Below are positions 26,595 through 37,278 of a stretch of DNA of 64,000 nucleotides, one piece after another (positions within the stretch are counted from its first letter, which is position 1; the number at the start of each line of letters is the position of its first letter). Below the pieces are notes generated by a model. That model was not told the DNA's origin and searched no databases. It saw nothing but the letters and a program-made list of their open reading frames with translations. The position numbers and the translations under genes are program-made. The DNA is taken from contig NZ_JAEUAO010000002.1 of the NCBI RefSeq assembly GCF_019511375.1, positions 558,001 to 622,000 of the forward strand, written 5' to 3'. This stretch comes from Rhizobium herbae (GTDB lineage: Bacteria > Pseudomonadota > Alphaproteobacteria > Rhizobiales > Rhizobiaceae).

Positions 26595-26909
26595 ATGGAA
26601 AAATACGCCTTTCGCATGCGGCTCAATCCGGGCATGGCCGCGGAATACAAGGCCCGCCACGACGCCATCTGGCCGGAACTGTCGGAACTTCTGACGTCGG
26701 CCGGCGTGTCGGATTACTCCATCCATCTCGATGAGGAGACCAACCTCCTGTTCGGCGTCCTGTGGCGGCGCGATGACCATACGATGGCCGACCTGCCCAA
26801 GCATCCGGTGATGCGTAAATGGTGGGCCTATATGGCCGACATCATGGAGACGAAGGCCGACAACGAGCCTGTCGCCGTCCCGCTCGTCACCGTCTTTCAC
26901 ATGAAGTAA
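26595..26909 (+). CDS. rhaU: L-rhamnose mutarotase
   Basis: RhaU interconverts alpha- and beta-L-rhamnopyranose. The 104-residue ferredoxin-like protein has the family pattern: [19 protein letters not shown] with the catalytic His, [14 protein letters not shown] [13 protein letters not shown], and a terminal [13 protein letters not shown]. It sits between transporter and kinase genes with short gaps. Confidence 0.96.
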   Translation: MEKYAFRMRLNPGMAAEYKARHDAIWPELSELLTSAGVSDYSIHLDEETNLLFGVLWRRDDHTMADLPKHPVMRKWWAYMADIMETKADNEPVAVPLVTVFHMK

Positions 26910-26913
26910 TGCC

Positions 26914-28290
26914 ATGAAAACCATAGCCGTCATCGACATCGGCAAGACGAATGCCAAGGTCGCGCTTGTCGATCTCGATCGGTTCGACGAAATCGCCGTG
27001 CGCAAGACGGCCAATGGCGTGACGGTGAGTGGGCTCTACCCGCATTTCGACGTGGAGCGGCTGTGGCGCTTCATCGTCGAAAGCCTCGCGGGGCTCAATG
27101 CAGAAACGCCGATCGATGCGATCTCCGTGACGACCCATGGCGCGGCGGCTGTGCTGCTCGACAAAAGCGGGGATCTTGCGCTGCCACTGCTCGATTATGA
27201 ATTTACCGGACCCGACGCTCTGGCAGCGGATTACGACAAGGTTCGGCCATCCTTTGTCGAGACTGGCGCCGCACGGCTGCCGATGGGACTGAATATCGGG
27301 GCACAGATCTACTGGCAGGAACAGACGTTCCCGGAACTGTTTGCCAATGTCGCAACGATCCTGACCTATGCGCAATACTGGTCTTATAGGCTAAGCGGCG
27401 TAGCCTCTACGGAATTGACCTCGCTCGGCTGCCATACCGATCTGTGGAACCCGTATGCCGGCGATTTCTCGACGATGGTCGACGCCCGCGGCTGGCGGCC
27501 GCTGTTTGCGCCGGTGCGCCGGGCGAGCGACCTTCTGGGTGGTTTGACCGCGCAGGCCGCAAAGGAAAGCGGGCTGACGGCAGGCTTGCCGGTCTTCTGC
27601 GGGATCCACGACTCCAACGCCTCGCTGCTGCCCCATGTCCTGACGCGGCCAGCGCCGTTCGCCGTCGTGTCCACGGGAACCTGGGTTGTGATCATGGCGA
27701 TGGGCGCGGACAAGGTGGTTCTTGACGAGGCTCGTGACACGCTGATCAACGTCAATGCGCTCGGCGATCCCGTTCCGTCGGCGCGGTTCATGGGAGGCCG
27801 TGCCTTTGCGACCTTGATTCCTGACTTGGCTTTCACCGTTTCCGAGGACGTCGAGGCTGCAATGGCGGCTCGCCAATGCATGCTGCTGCCGGCCGTGCCG
27901 GAAGGCTCGGGCCCTTTTCCGCGGGCAAGGGCTCGCTGGACGTGCAACGAGGATGCGCTGACGGGCGCGGAACGCTTCGTCGTCGTGTCGTTCTATCTGG
28001 CGATGATGAGTGCGACATGCCTCGATCTGATCGGCGCCCGGGGGGAGGTTGTCGTCGAGGGGCCGTTTGCGGCGAACTCGACATACCTGCGCATGCTGAG
28101 AGCGGCGACGGGAAGACCGGTGCTGACCGGTAGCCAGAGCGCGACGGGAACGAGCCTTGGAGCTGCGTGCCTTGCCGATGGCAGTCGCGCGCAGGTTCAT
28201 ACGGCGGAGTTTGGCGTTAATGTGCCAGAGACCTACAGGGCTTATGCCCAAAAATGGCGGGCTGAAAGCGAACGGTCTGAAGAAGCGTGA
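26914..28290 (+). CDS. rhaK: L-rhamnulokinase (FGGY family)
   Basis: The 458-residue kinase phosphorylates L-rhamnulose to feed RhaD. It opens with the phosphate-binding VIDIGKTNAKVAL and has the second-domain VVSTGTWVVIM ATP-binding segment and GIHDSNASLLP. In R. leguminosarum RhaK is also needed for transport activity of the importer. It begins four bases after rhaU and ends the operon; no clear terminator follows. Confidence 0.95.
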   Translation: MKTIAVIDIGKTNAKVALVDLDRFDEIAVRKTANGVTVSGLYPHFDVERLWRFIVESLAGLNAETPIDAISVTTHGAAAVLLDKSGDLALPLLDYEFTGPDALAADYDKVRPSFVETGAARLPMGLNIGAQIYWQEQTFPELFANVATILTYAQYWSYRLSGVASTELTSLGCHTDLWNPYAGDFSTMVDARGWRPLFAPVRRASDLLGGLTAQAAKESGLTAGLPVFCGIHDSNASLLPHVLTRPAPFAVVSTGTWVVIMAMGADKVVLDEARDTLINVNALGDPVPSARFMGGRAFATLIPDLAFTVSEDVEAAMAARQCMLLPAVPEGSGPFPRARARWTCNEDALTGAERFVVVSFYLAMMSATCLDLIGARGEVVVEGPFAANSTYLRMLRAATGRPVLTGSQSATGTSLGAACLADGSRAQVHTAEFGVNVPETYRAYAQKWRAESERSEEA

Positions 28291-28361
28291 GTACAGACAG
28301 CTGGACGTGAAGCAACGTCAGGCGGAAAAACTACAGCTTGTCGGGAATTTCGTAGAGGTTC

Positions 28362-28475
28362 TTAAAAGACCCGCGAATTCATGGAATTGCGATCTTCCTC
28401 GATATTGAGGAGCATGGAAATCGCTGCCAGCGTCAGCGTGGCAATCAGCGTAGCACTCAGTCCCAGAACAATCAT
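28362..28475 (-). CDS. 37-residue single-TM peptide (putative)
   Basis: The ATG at 28475 follows AAGGAACGAG. The product starts MIVLGLSATLIATLTLAAIS, a single strong membrane helix, and ends in a charged tail (EEDRNSMNSRVF). The ribosome-binding site, helix composition and isolated position suggest a real small membrane protein, but nothing else supports it. Confidence 0.45.
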   Translation of the reverse strand: MIVLGLSATLIATLTLAAISMLLNIEEDRNSMNSRVF

Positions 28476-29075
28476 TGCTCGTTCCTTCTACGTCATCGTC
28501 ATGATGCCGCTTCACCGTGACCGGCTATGCTTGTGCATGGCTTGCGCCGGTCAGAATAGGCCGTAGTTACCGAGCCGCGGCCGCAAGATCAACTCTCAAG
28601 TTTTACCATTCAGAACCTGTTGTTTCTTAGGTGCGCGCAAACCCCCGAGCGGCATGCGGTTGGGCTGTTTGCGGCGACACGACGCTAATTTTAGTGAAAG
28701 CCGAAAGGGAATATCTACCGTTAACCTTCAAGCAAGGAATTAACCATAAACATGATCGTACACGTCGGAGTGGGAAACTCTACTTCCCGACAGGGCATGA
28801 TGCCGTACCGACGAGCCGGTTCCGATCCGGTATGCACTTACCGGATATCTCTTGGGAACGAAGCGGCCGAATGCCGTGGCCGGACGGCGTCGCCGCCGTC
28901 GCCACGCGTATCTTGCAAGTCGGTGCGCTTGGGCATCGCCCCTTCAGTCTATCCGTTGGCACGACAGGCACCGCACGCCGACAGGCATGTGCGAGGCGCT
29001 GCATAGTTCGAATTCAGGAAATACCCTCTGAAGCCGCGCCGGTTTCCAGAGGTGCGCACCGGACCGGGGAACAGC
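28476..29075. other. Upstream region of the chemotaxis operon
   Basis: About 600 bases without a supported protein gene. TTAACC at 28721 and TTAACCAT at 28740 match half-sites of the CtrA motif but are 15 bases apart, not 7. The promoter of the icpA–cheT operon should lie here. An 84-codon frame from 28752 has no convincing features. Confidence 0.5.
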
Positions 29076-30695
29076 GTGAGGCAGGATACGTCGCCAGATC
29101 AGACCAGGAAGGCTCAGGCAGGCAGTCTGCTCGAGCGCCTGCGGTTTGCCGGGCTCGACGATGCCCAGACCGATGTCCTGCGCAAGAACCGGCAGTCGTT
29201 GGGGGCCCAGGTCGAACTGGCGTTGCGCGATCTCTTCCAGCGCCTCCAGACGTTCCCCGAGGCTGCCCGCCATTTTACCAGCGATCGCCAGATCGACCGG
29301 CTGCATGATCTGCAATCCTCCCACTGGAGCGTGCTGACCGACGCCCGCTTCGACAGCCTCTATGCCGAGCGCGTCAAGGTCTTGTCCGACGCGGAGAGCA
29401 AGATGGGGCTTGATCCGCGCTGGCAAATCGCCGGTCACGCGATCGTTCTCGAGCGCCTGATCTGCTCGATGATCGAGGATCTGTGGCCGAAATCCGTGCT
29501 GCCGCTCGGCAAGTCGCGCAAGCAGGAACTGAACGACCTTGTCGCTGCGCTGGTGCGCACTGTCTTCGTCGACACCGAGATCGCCGTTTCCCTTCGCTTC
29601 AACGAGCAACGTCACAGCCATCAGCGCCAGCTTGCCGAGCAGCGCAAGGCCGGCGAGGCCGAAGCGCTCGCCCTGTTTGGCGATGTAACCCAGGCGCTCG
29701 GCCGCGGCGATCTTTCCGTTCGCACGCCGATTGAAGTTTCCGCGGCCTACCAGCCGCTCGCTCAGGAATTGAACGGCGCGCTCGACGTCCTGCAGCGGCA
29801 GGTCATCGGACTGTCGGATCATGCGGCCACGATGGAAACCGCGTCGCAGGCGCTTGCCGGTCAAACCGGCCACTTCGCCGCAAAGGCGCAGGAGCAATCC
29901 GCAGCGCTCGGCGACACCGTGGCCTCGCTTGCCGCCATCGTCGATCGGGTCAAGCACAATGCCGCTCAGACGCGCGCCGCCGAGAAAAGCGCTGCGGCGA
30001 CCCGGCAGTCGGCTGAGCACAGCGGCGAGATCGCCGGTCAGGCCATATCCGCGATGGCTGACATCGAGGCTTCCGCCGAGAAGATCGGCCAGATCATCGG
30101 CGTTATCGACGAGATCGCCTTCCAAACCAACCTTCTGGCCCTCAATGCCGGTATCGAGGCAGCGCGCGCCGGCGAGAGCGGCCGTGGTTTTGCGGTGGTG
30201 GCCCAGGAAGTTCGCGCTTTGGCGCAGCGCTCCGGCGACGCGGCTCGCGAAATCAAGCAGCTCGTCTCGAACACGAAATCTCAGGTCGAAGCGGGTGTCG
30301 AGCGGGTCGGCCGCACACAGGACGCGATCAGCAGCATCGTCGAGCAGGTTCGCGGCATCAACGACGCCATCGCAGGTATTGCAGATGAAACTGCAGAACA
30401 GGTCACCGGCTTGCAGGCGGCGACATCCGAACTCGGCCGCATCGGCGCTGAAATCGGCGTCAATGCGGGGCAGGTGGCGGCCGCGAAAGGCACGTGCGAC
30501 GATCTTCACACGGTGATCCTCGAACTCGGCCAGACGATCCGCCAGTTCCACGTCCAGCGGCAGGCGCCGAACGCGGTGCCGCCACGGCGTGCCGTTCCTC
30601 TTCCTATTGCGCGGCAGGCACAGGCCAGCGAGGCAGATGACGGTTTCGATGACGGTTACGGTCTCCAGGGTCGCCTTGCCGGATGGGGGCGCTGA
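29076..30695 (+). CDS. icpA: Soluble globin-coupled-type chemoreceptor (IcpA)
   Basis: The 539-residue protein has no membrane segment. Residues about 15–180 match the protoglobin-like sensor fold of globin-coupled receptors ([18 protein letters not shown]…GLDPRW). A HAMP-like linker follows, then a methyl-accepting signalling domain with the conserved tip [20 protein letters not shown]. The residue aligned with the haem-proximal histidine is Glu107 here, so haem binding is doubtful. GTG 29076 is chosen because GGGGAA precedes it; a GTG eight codons earlier is possible. It is the first gene of the che operon, as in other rhizobia. Confidence 0.9.
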   Translation: MRQDTSPDQTRKAQAGSLLERLRFAGLDDAQTDVLRKNRQSLGAQVELALRDLFQRLQTFPEAARHFTSDRQIDRLHDLQSSHWSVLTDARFDSLYAERVKVLSDAESKMGLDPRWQIAGHAIVLERLICSMIEDLWPKSVLPLGKSRKQELNDLVAALVRTVFVDTEIAVSLRFNEQRHSHQRQLAEQRKAGEAEALALFGDVTQALGRGDLSVRTPIEVSAAYQPLAQELNGALDVLQRQVIGLSDHAATMETASQALAGQTGHFAAKAQEQSAALGDTVASLAAIVDRVKHNAAQTRAAEKSAAATRQSAEHSGEIAGQAISAMADIEASAEKIGQIIGVIDEIAFQTNLLALNAGIEAARAGESGRGFAVVAQEVRALAQRSGDAAREIKQLVSNTKSQVEAGVERVGRTQDAISSIVEQVRGINDAIAGIADETAEQVTGLQAATSELGRIGAEIGVNAGQVAAAKGTCDDLHTVILELGQTIRQFHVQRQAPNAVPPRRAVPLPIARQAQASEADDGFDDGYGLQGRLAGWGR

Positions 30696-30822
30696 TGACG
30701 AGCCGCCAGAAACACAGCCAGCCGGTAGCGGCGATCTTCGAATTCCGGCACGTGCCGGGCCGGTCGGAAAACCAGTTGAACCGTCAATGTAAATTACTCC
30801 CAGTCAGGCAAGGAAAGTGGAG

Positions 30823-31116
30823 ATGGCAAGCAGGAAGGCCGCTCAGAAAAGTTTGAGCCTCGCGCCCGTTCTCGATTTGAACGAGGCGAACACGCTGCAC
30901 GGCAAGCTGATGGCTTTGCGCGGCAACGACCTCGTCATCGATGCCTCGGCAGTGGAGCGTGTCGGGGCGCTCTGCGTTCAGGTCCTGATGGCCGGCGCGA
31001 AAAGCTGGGAAGAGGACAAGCATTCCTTCGCCTTCTCCAAGGTGTCGGACGCATTCACGAAAACGACGCAGCTCATCGGGGTGAACATCGATCACCTGAT
31101 GGCAAAGGAGATTTGA
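30823..31116 (+). CDS. cheS: STAS-domain chemotaxis protein CheS
   Basis: In Sinorhizobium meliloti the 97-residue CheS binds CheA and speeds loss of phosphate from CheY1. This product is also 97 residues when started at ATG 30823 (AAGGAAAGTGG upstream). It has a STAS-like pattern: LVIDASAVERVGALCVQVLM and an SKVSDAFTKT segment near the end. It lies between icpA and cheY1, the expected place. Confidence 0.9.
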   Translation: MASRKAAQKSLSLAPVLDLNEANTLHGKLMALRGNDLVIDASAVERVGALCVQVLMAGAKSWEEDKHSFAFSKVSDAFTKTTQLIGVNIDHLMAKEI

Positions 31117-31119
31117 GAC

Positions 31120-31485
31120 ATGAAAAAGAAAGTTCTCACGGTCGACGATTCCAGAACCATCCGGAACATGCTTCTGGTCACGCTGAACAATGCAGGTTTC
31201 GAGACCATCCAGGCGGAAGACGGCGTCGAGGGCCTCGAGGTTCTCGAGGATGCCAATCCCGATGTCATCGTCACCGACATCAACATGCCACGCTTGGACG
31301 GCTTCGGCTTCATCGAAGGCGTGCGCAAGAATGAGAAGTACCGGGCAATCCCGATCCTCGTCCTGACAACGGAAAGCGACGCGGAAAAGAAGAACCGCGC
31401 CCGCCAGGCAGGCGCGACTGGCTGGATCGTGAAGCCGTTCGATCCGACCAAACTGATCGATGCCATCGAGCGCGTAACAGCCTAA
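31120..31485 (+). CDS. cheY1: Chemotaxis response regulator CheY1
   Basis: This 121-residue single receiver domain has acidic Asp9/Asp10, the phospho-acceptor Asp53 (IVTDINMPRLDG), Thr in LVLTTES and Lys in VKPFDP. In rhizobia CheY1 acts mostly as a phosphate sink that drains CheY2 through CheA. It begins three bases after cheS. Confidence 0.96.
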   Translation: MKKKVLTVDDSRTIRNMLLVTLNNAGFETIQAEDGVEGLEVLEDANPDVIVTDINMPRLDGFGFIEGVRKNEKYRAIPILVLTTESDAEKKNRARQAGATGWIVKPFDPTKLIDAIERVTA

Positions 31486-31501
31486 CGCCAGGAATCCACC
31501 C

Positions 31502-33796
31502 ATGGATATGAACGAAATCAAAGAGATTTTCTTCCAGGAGTGCGAGGAGCAACTCGCCGAACTGGAATCCGGTCTCCTGCGGCTCAACGACGGCGACCGT
31601 GATCCGGAAACGGTGAATGCGGTCTTCCGCGCGGTGCACTCCATCAAGGGGGGCGCCGGCGCTTTCGCGCTGGATGATCTGGTCTCCTTCGCGCATGTGT
31701 TCGAGACCACACTTGATTGCGTTCGCTCCAACAAGCTGGAACCGACACAGGACGTCCTGAAGGTCATGCTGAAATCGGCCGACGTTCTGGCCGATCTGAC
31801 CAATGTTGCCCGCGACGGCGGCAGCGTCGACCAGGCGCGTTCGGCACAGCTGATCCGCGAGCTCGAGGCGCTTGCCAAGGGCGAAGCGCCGCCGGCCGCC
31901 GAGGCTCCCGCACCAAAGGCCGCTACTCCCAAGGCGGCATCGGCACCAAAGCCTGCTCCTGTCGCAGCGGCAGCAGCACCCAATGACGAAGGCTTTGTCC
32001 CCGTTGCTTTCTCCTTTGATGATTTCGGCGGCGAAGAGGAAGCCGCGATCGAACACCCGGCCTATGAGGTGATCTTCAAGCCGAAATCCGAACTCTACAC
32101 CAAGGGCAACGAAGCGACGTTGCTCCTGCGCGATCTCTCCCGCCTCGGCGAGATGAGCATCCACTGCAACATGGATAGCTTGCCGCCGCTTGACCAGATG
32201 GACCCGGAAGCCGCTTACTTCTCCTGGAAGGTCTCCATCAAGACCGATAGGGGCGAAGATGCGATCCGCTCCGTTTTCGAATTCGCCGAATGGGATTGCG
32301 AACTTGAACTGATTGCCGCCGACGCCGGCGAAGGCGCCGACGGCGAGACCGAAGAACTGCCGATGCAGCCTGTTCCGTTCGATCTCTCGGCGCTCGATGA
32401 AGAACCTCACGCGCCGCTGGGCGTTGTCGAGGAAGAAGAACAGATCGCCGCCGCTCAAGCGGTCACGGCTGCCCAAACCGCTTCCAATGTCGTCCAGATG
32501 GCTGCCAATGCGTCGCGAGCCGCTGCTGCTGACAAGGGGGCCGCCGCCGCTGCCGCTGCCCAGAACAATGCCCAGCAGGCATCCGCCGCCGGTCAGACGA
32601 TCCGCGTCGATCTCGATCGTGTCGATCGCCTCATCAACCTCGTCGGCGAACTCGTCATCAACCAGGCGATGCTGTCGCAGAGCGTCATCGAGAATGACTC
32701 AAACGGCGTCTCCTCGATCAACATGGGCCTCGAAGAACTCCAGCAGTTGACGCGGGAAATCCAGGACTCGGTCATGGCGATCCGCGCGCAGCCCGTTAAG
32801 CCGGTCTTCCAGCGCATGGCCCGCACGGTCCGCGAAATCGCCGATATTACCGGCAAGTCGGTTCGCCTCGTCACCGAAGGCGAGAATACCGAAGTCGACA
32901 AGACTGTTATCGACAAGCTGGCCGAGCCGCTGACGCACATGATCCGCAACGCCGTCGACCACGGTCTCGAAATGCCGGAAAAGCGCCTTGCGGCGGGCAA
33001 GAGCGTCGAAGGTACGGTGAAGCTTACCGCCAAGCATCGCTCGGGCCGCATCGTCATCGAACTGTCCGACGACGGTGCCGGCATCAACCGCGAAAAGGTC
33101 CGCCAGAAGGCGATCGACAACGACCTGATTGCGGCCGACGCCAACCTGTCCGACGAAGAAATCGACAACCTGATCTTCCACGCTGGCTTCTCGACCGCCG
33201 ACAAGGTGTCTGACCTTTCAGGCCGCGGCGTCGGCATGGACGTGGTCAAGCGGTCGATCCAGGCGCTTGGCGGTCGCATCAACATCTCGTCGAAGCCGGG
33301 GCAGGGCTCCGTCTTCACCATGAGCCTGCCGCTGACGCTGGCCGTGCTCGACGGCATGGTCGTCACGGTTGCCGGCCAGACGCTGGTCGTGCCGTTGACG
33401 GCGATCGTCGAGACGCTGCAGCCCGACGCTGCGGCAATCCACTCCTTCGGCGCCACGCAGCGTCTGATCTCGATCCGCAACTCGTTCTGCCCGCTGGTTG
33501 ACGTCGGTCGGATCCTCAATTTCCGTGCGACCCAGGCCAATCCGGTTGAAGGCGTGGCCCTTCTGGTGGAATCCGAAGGCGGCGGGCAGCGCGCTCTGAT
33601 GGTCGATGCCATCCAGGGCCAGCGCCAGGTCGTCATCAAGAGCCTGGAAGCCAACTACACGCATGTACCGGGCATTGCTGCTGCCACCATTCTCGGTGAC
33701 GGCCGCGTCGCTCTCATTCTGGACGTCGATGCCGTTGTCGCGGCATCGCGCGGCCAACCCCTCCACCTCGAAACGTCGCTTGCTGCTGCCGGGTAA
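31502..33796 (+). CDS. cheA: Chemotaxis histidine kinase CheA
   Basis: The 764-residue kinase has all five modules: P1 with phospho-His46 (AVHSIKGGAGAF), a response-regulator-docking P2 (about 185–300), dimerisation P3, the P4 ATPase (IRNAVDHGLE, DDGAGIN, GRGVGMDVV, GSVFTMSLPLTLA) and the CheW-like P5 at the end. The two linkers are very rich in alanine and proline (about 125–165 and 325–365), which makes it longer than the enterobacterial form. It phosphorylates CheY1, CheY2 and CheB. Confidence 0.98.
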   Translation: MDMNEIKEIFFQECEEQLAELESGLLRLNDGDRDPETVNAVFRAVHSIKGGAGAFALDDLVSFAHVFETTLDCVRSNKLEPTQDVLKVMLKSADVLADLTNVARDGGSVDQARSAQLIRELEALAKGEAPPAAEAPAPKAATPKAASAPKPAPVAAAAAPNDEGFVPVAFSFDDFGGEEEAAIEHPAYEVIFKPKSELYTKGNEATLLLRDLSRLGEMSIHCNMDSLPPLDQMDPEAAYFSWKVSIKTDRGEDAIRSVFEFAEWDCELELIAADAGEGADGETEELPMQPVPFDLSALDEEPHAPLGVVEEEEQIAAAQAVTAAQTASNVVQMAANASRAAAADKGAAAAAAAQNNAQQASAAGQTIRVDLDRVDRLINLVGELVINQAMLSQSVIENDSNGVSSINMGLEELQQLTREIQDSVMAIRAQPVKPVFQRMARTVREIADITGKSVRLVTEGENTEVDKTVIDKLAEPLTHMIRNAVDHGLEMPEKRLAAGKSVEGTVKLTAKHRSGRIVIELSDDGAGINREKVRQKAIDNDLIAADANLSDEEIDNLIFHAGFSTADKVSDLSGRGVGMDVVKRSIQALGGRINISSKPGQGSVFTMSLPLTLAVLDGMVVTVAGQTLVVPLTAIVETLQPDAAAIHSFGATQRLISIRNSFCPLVDVGRILNFRATQANPVEGVALLVESEGGGQRALMVDAIQGQRQVVIKSLEANYTHVPGIAAATILGDGRVALILDVDAVVAASRGQPLHLETSLAAAG

Positions 33797-33801
33797 GGAC
33801 C

Positions 33802-34269
33802 ATGAGCTATCTCGCAAAAAATCTGACGAGCGGAGCACGCGAGCTGATCGCGTTCCGCATCGGCGATCAGGAATTCTGCGTCAACATCATGTCTGTGCGG
33901 GAAATCCGCGGCTGGACACCAGCGACGCCGATGCCGCATGCGCCGTCCTATGTGCTCGGCGTCATCAACCTGCGCGGTGCGGTGCTGCCGATCATCGATC
34001 TGTCGGCGCGGCTTGGAATGAAGCCTGCCGAACCGACCGTGCGCCATGTCATCATCGTCACGCAGGTCAAGAACAAGATAGTGGGTCTCCTGGTCGAGGC
34101 GGTCTCGGATATTCTGACGATCAGGGACGAGGACATACAGCCGACACCGGACATGTCGTCCGAGTTCGAGCGGACCTTCGCCCGCGGGGTGCTTGCGATC
34201 GATAAGCGGATGATCTGCCTGATCGAATTGGAAGCAGTCTTCCCCCAGACAGAAAGTGAAGCAGCATGA
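33802..34269 (+). CDS. cheW: Chemotaxis coupling protein CheW
   Basis: The 155-residue SH3-like adaptor links receptors to CheA. It shows ELIAFRIGDQEFCVNIMSVREI, LGVINLRGAVLPIIDLSARLG and VGLLVEAVSDIL, the standard core. Its stop overlaps the start of cheR (ATGA). Confidence 0.97.
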   Translation: MSYLAKNLTSGARELIAFRIGDQEFCVNIMSVREIRGWTPATPMPHAPSYVLGVINLRGAVLPIIDLSARLGMKPAEPTVRHVIIVTQVKNKIVGLLVEAVSDILTIRDEDIQPTPDMSSEFERTFARGVLAIDKRMICLIELEAVFPQTESEAA

Positions 34270-35171
34270 GCATGCCGGCCTTTGACACCAGATTATCTCA
34301 GGACGAGTGCCTGGCGAGTGGCGAATATCCGCTGACCCGCCGCGACCTCGCCGAGATCGCTGCGATGATCTACGCCGACGCCGGCATCTACCTGAACGAA
34401 TCCAAGGCTTCGCTCGTCTACTCGCGGCTGTCGAAGCATATCCGCAATCTCGGCCTCAAGGGGTTTCGCGAGTATTGCCAGCTCGTCTCCTCGCCGGCCG
34501 GTGCCGCCGAGCGGCGCGACATGCTCTCGCACCTGACCACCAACTTCACCCGCTTCTTCCGCGAAAACCATCATTTCGACCACCTGAAGACGGATGTTCT
34601 GCCGGAGCTGCTGAACCGCGCCAAGAATGGCGGCCGGGTGCGCATCTGGTCTGCTGCCTGCTCCGACGGGCAGGAGCCCTATTCGATAGCCCTCACCGTT
34701 CTGTCGATGATGCCGAATGCGGCGGACTACGATTTCCGTATTCTCGCGACCGACATCGATCCGAAGATCCTGGCACTCGCCCGTGCCGGCGCCTATGATG
34801 CGACGGCGCTCGAGACCGTCAGTCCGGCGATGCGCAAGCAGTGGTTCTCTGAAACCGCAGTCAACGGCCGCCAGAAGTGGCAGGTAGATGATCGCGTCAA
34901 GCGGCTCATCACCTTCAACGAACTGAACCTGATGGCCCAGTGGCCGTTCAAGGGGCCGTTCGACGTCATCTTCTGCCGCAACGTCGTTATCTATTTCGAC
35001 GAGCCCACCCAGATGAAGATCTGGTCGCGCTTTGCCGGCATGCTCGCGTCCCAGGGACATCTTTATATCGGTCATTCCGAGCGTGTTTCCGGGGACGCAA
35101 AGTCGGTCTTCGACAATATCGGCATAACAACCTACCGCTATACGGGCAGGGCACACGGAGGACGCTCATGA
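34266..35171 (+). CDS. cheR: Chemoreceptor methyltransferase CheR
   Basis: CheR methylates glutamates of chemoreceptors using SAM. The 301-residue protein has the N-terminal helical domain ([17 protein letters not shown]) and the SAM-binding domain with [29 protein letters not shown] and [12 protein letters not shown]. It is coupled to cheW in front and cheB behind by 4-base overlaps. Confidence 0.98.
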   Translation: MSMPAFDTRLSQDECLASGEYPLTRRDLAEIAAMIYADAGIYLNESKASLVYSRLSKHIRNLGLKGFREYCQLVSSPAGAAERRDMLSHLTTNFTRFFRENHHFDHLKTDVLPELLNRAKNGGRVRIWSAACSDGQEPYSIALTVLSMMPNAADYDFRILATDIDPKILALARAGAYDATALETVSPAMRKQWFSETAVNGRQKWQVDDRVKRLITFNELNLMAQWPFKGPFDVIFCRNVVIYFDEPTQMKIWSRFAGMLASQGHLYIGHSERVSGDAKSVFDNIGITTYRYTGRAHGGRS

Positions 35172-36223
35172 GTGCAGCACGCGTTCTTGTTGTCGATGAC
35201 TCCGCCACGATGCGGGGATTGATCACGCGTATCCTCAGCAGCGATCCCGAGGTCGAGGTTATCGGCCAGGCGGCCGACGCGATGCAGGCGCGTCAGGCGA
35301 TCAAGGAGCTAGACCCGGACGTCATTACGCTCGACATCGAGATGCCCAATATGAACGGGCTCGAATTCCTGGATAAAATCATGCGGCTGCGGCCAATGCC
35401 GGTGATTATGGTTTCCACGCTGACGCACAAGGGTGCGGAAGCGACTATTGCTGCATTGGAAATCGGTGCCTTCGATTGCGTCGGAAAGCCGCTGCCGGGC
35501 GATCCCCGTCCGTTCAGCGATCTTGCCGACAAGGTGAAGGCCGCGGCCCGGTCGCAGCGCAAGTATATCATCACCGGCAACAAGGTGGCCGTGCCAAGCG
35601 CCGCGAACGCCAATGCGAGCTCGGATTACAGGGCCGGCAGGAAGATCATCGCCATCGGCTCGTCTACCGGCGGCGTCGAGGCGCTGATTGCGGTTCTGCA
35701 GAAGTTTCCGGCCAATTGCCCGCCGACGGTGATCACGCAGCACATGCCGCACACCTTCACCAAGAGCTTTTCCGAGCGCTTGAACCGTCTCTGTGCTCCA
35801 ACCGTGCAGGAAGCGACGGATGGCGCAAGGCTCGAGATCGGAAAGATTTATCTGGCACCGGGTGGCGAACGCCATCTACAGGTCGTCAATCCATCTTCAC
35901 CGTGCTGCCGTCTGCTGGACCGCGAACCGGTGAATGGCCATCGTCCATCCGTCGATGTGCTGTTCGATTCGGTTGCGGAACTGGCGGGCCGCAATGCAGT
36001 CGGTGTGATCCTGACCGGAATGGGCCGAGATGGCGCATCTGGTCTCTTGAAAATGCGCCACGCAGGTGCCCGCACATTCGGTCAGAATGAAAAAACCTGT
36101 GTCGTGTATGGAATGCCGAGGGTTGCCTATGAACTGGGCGCCGTCGAAACCCAACTACCCCTCAGCTCAATCGGGGAAGAAGTATTGAAAAGCACCGCCG
36201 CCCGAAGAGAAGGAAGCGAATAA
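35168..36223 (+). CDS. cheB: Chemotaxis methylesterase/deamidase CheB
   Basis: The 351-residue protein has a receiver domain ([12 protein letters not shown], phospho-Asp in [16 protein letters not shown]) and a C-terminal esterase with the catalytic triad: Ser in [10 protein letters not shown], His in TQHMPHTFT and Asp in [11 protein letters not shown]. It opposes CheR. The ATG at 35168 overlaps the cheR stop; a longer frame upstream is inside cheR. Confidence 0.98.
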   Translation: MSAARVLVVDDSATMRGLITRILSSDPEVEVIGQAADAMQARQAIKELDPDVITLDIEMPNMNGLEFLDKIMRLRPMPVIMVSTLTHKGAEATIAALEIGAFDCVGKPLPGDPRPFSDLADKVKAAARSQRKYIITGNKVAVPSAANANASSDYRAGRKIIAIGSSTGGVEALIAVLQKFPANCPPTVITQHMPHTFTKSFSERLNRLCAPTVQEATDGARLEIGKIYLAPGGERHLQVVNPSSPCCRLLDREPVNGHRPSVDVLFDSVAELAGRNAVGVILTGMGRDGASGLLKMRHAGARTFGQNEKTCVVYGMPRVAYELGAVETQLPLSSIGEEVLKSTAARREGSE

Positions 36224-36224
36224 G

Positions 36225-36614
36225 ATGTCACTCGCGGAAAAAATCAAAGTTCTGATCGTCGATGATCAGGTCACAAGTCGGCTGCTGCTCGGTGACGCGC
36301 TGCAGCAGCTCGGCTTCAAGCAGATCACGGCCGCCGGCGATGGCGAACAGGGCATGAAGATCATGGCCCAGCAGCCCCACCACCTGGTGATTTCGGACTT
36401 CAACATGCCGAAGATGGACGGCCTTGGCCTCCTGCAGGCGGTGCGTGCCAATCCGGCGACGAAGAAGGCGGCCTTCATTATCCTGACGGCGCAGGGTGAC
36501 CGCGCACTGGTGACCAAGGCAGCCGCGCTCGGCGCCAACAACGTGCTGGCAAAGCCCTTCACCATCGAAAAGATGAAGGCTGCGATCGAGGCTGTTTTCG
36601 GGGCATTGAAATGA
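36225..36614 (+). CDS. cheY2: Chemotaxis response regulator CheY2
   Basis: The 129-residue receiver has acidic Asp13/Asp14 and phospho-Asp58 ([15 protein letters not shown]), with Thr in IILTAQG and Lys in AKPFTIEKM. In rhizobia CheY2 is the main regulator that binds the motor and lowers its speed. It begins one base after cheB and overlaps cheD. Confidence 0.97.
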   Translation: MSLAEKIKVLIVDDQVTSRLLLGDALQQLGFKQITAAGDGEQGMKIMAQQPHHLVISDFNMPKMDGLGLLQAVRANPATKKAAFIILTAQGDRALVTKAAALGANNVLAKPFTIEKMKAAIEAVFGALK

Positions 36615-37165
36615 TCATGGATACCGCGACCAAACGTGTGCATGTCATTCAGGGCGAATGGAAGGTGGTCAGCGATCCGGATGTCGTGCTTTCGACCATC
36701 CTCGGCTCCTGCGTGGCCGCGTGCATGCGTGATCCGGTCGCGGGAGTTGGTGGCATGAACCACTTCCTGCTGCCCGGCTCGGCCGAGGCGATGTCCTCGG
36801 GCGGTGATGCAACACGCTATGGCGTGCATCTGATGGAACTGCTGATCAACGGGCTCCTCAAGAAGGGTGCGCGTCGAGAACGGCTGGAAGCGAAGATCTT
36901 CGGTGGTGCGAAGACGATCGCGCGCTTCTCCAACGTCGGCGAGCAGAATGCATTGTTTGCCCGGCAGTTCCTGATGGACGAAGGCATCCAGGTGGTCGGT
37001 GAGAGCACTGGCGGCGATCATGGCCGCAAGCTCGAATATTGGCCCCTCAGTGGCCGCGCCCGCCAATATGCTTTGACGGGCGTGGAAGCCCAAAGGGCCG
37101 TGGCCCAGGAGCAGCGCCCCCGGCCTGCACCGAAGCCGGCCGACAACACGATCGAGTTTTTCTAG
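36611..37165 (+). CDS. cheD: Chemoreceptor glutamine deamidase CheD
   Basis: CheD deamidates glutamines of receptors. The 184-residue protein carries the catalytic Cys in [14 protein letters not shown], His in [10 protein letters not shown] and Thr-containing [10 protein letters not shown]. The ATG at 36611 overlaps the cheY2 stop; another ATG two codons later is possible. The tail is proline-rich. Confidence 0.97.
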   Translation: MIMDTATKRVHVIQGEWKVVSDPDVVLSTILGSCVAACMRDPVAGVGGMNHFLLPGSAEAMSSGGDATRYGVHLMELLINGLLKKGARRERLEAKIFGGAKTIARFSNVGEQNALFARQFLMDEGIQVVGESTGGDHGRKLEYWPLSGRARQYALTGVEAQRAVAQEQRPRPAPKPADNTIEFF

Positions 37166-37278
37166 CGCTTGGGCCGGCGGCCGAGGATCTCCGTCCCGGA
37201 CGTGGCTTTGGCAAATTGTATAGCGTAGGCCGTCAGGGAAATCCGGGACGGCAATTGTTGCCAGCGTGAGGGCGAGTA

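Noticed and set aside
28752..29006. An 84-codon frame upstream of icpA
   Set aside because: Composition is not protein-like for this genome and there is no ribosome-binding site; it lies in the expected promoter region.
28944..30551. A 535-codon minus-strand frame opposite icpA
   Set aside because: It is the antisense of a clear chemoreceptor; repeated Leu/Asp/Arg patterns reflect the complementary codons.
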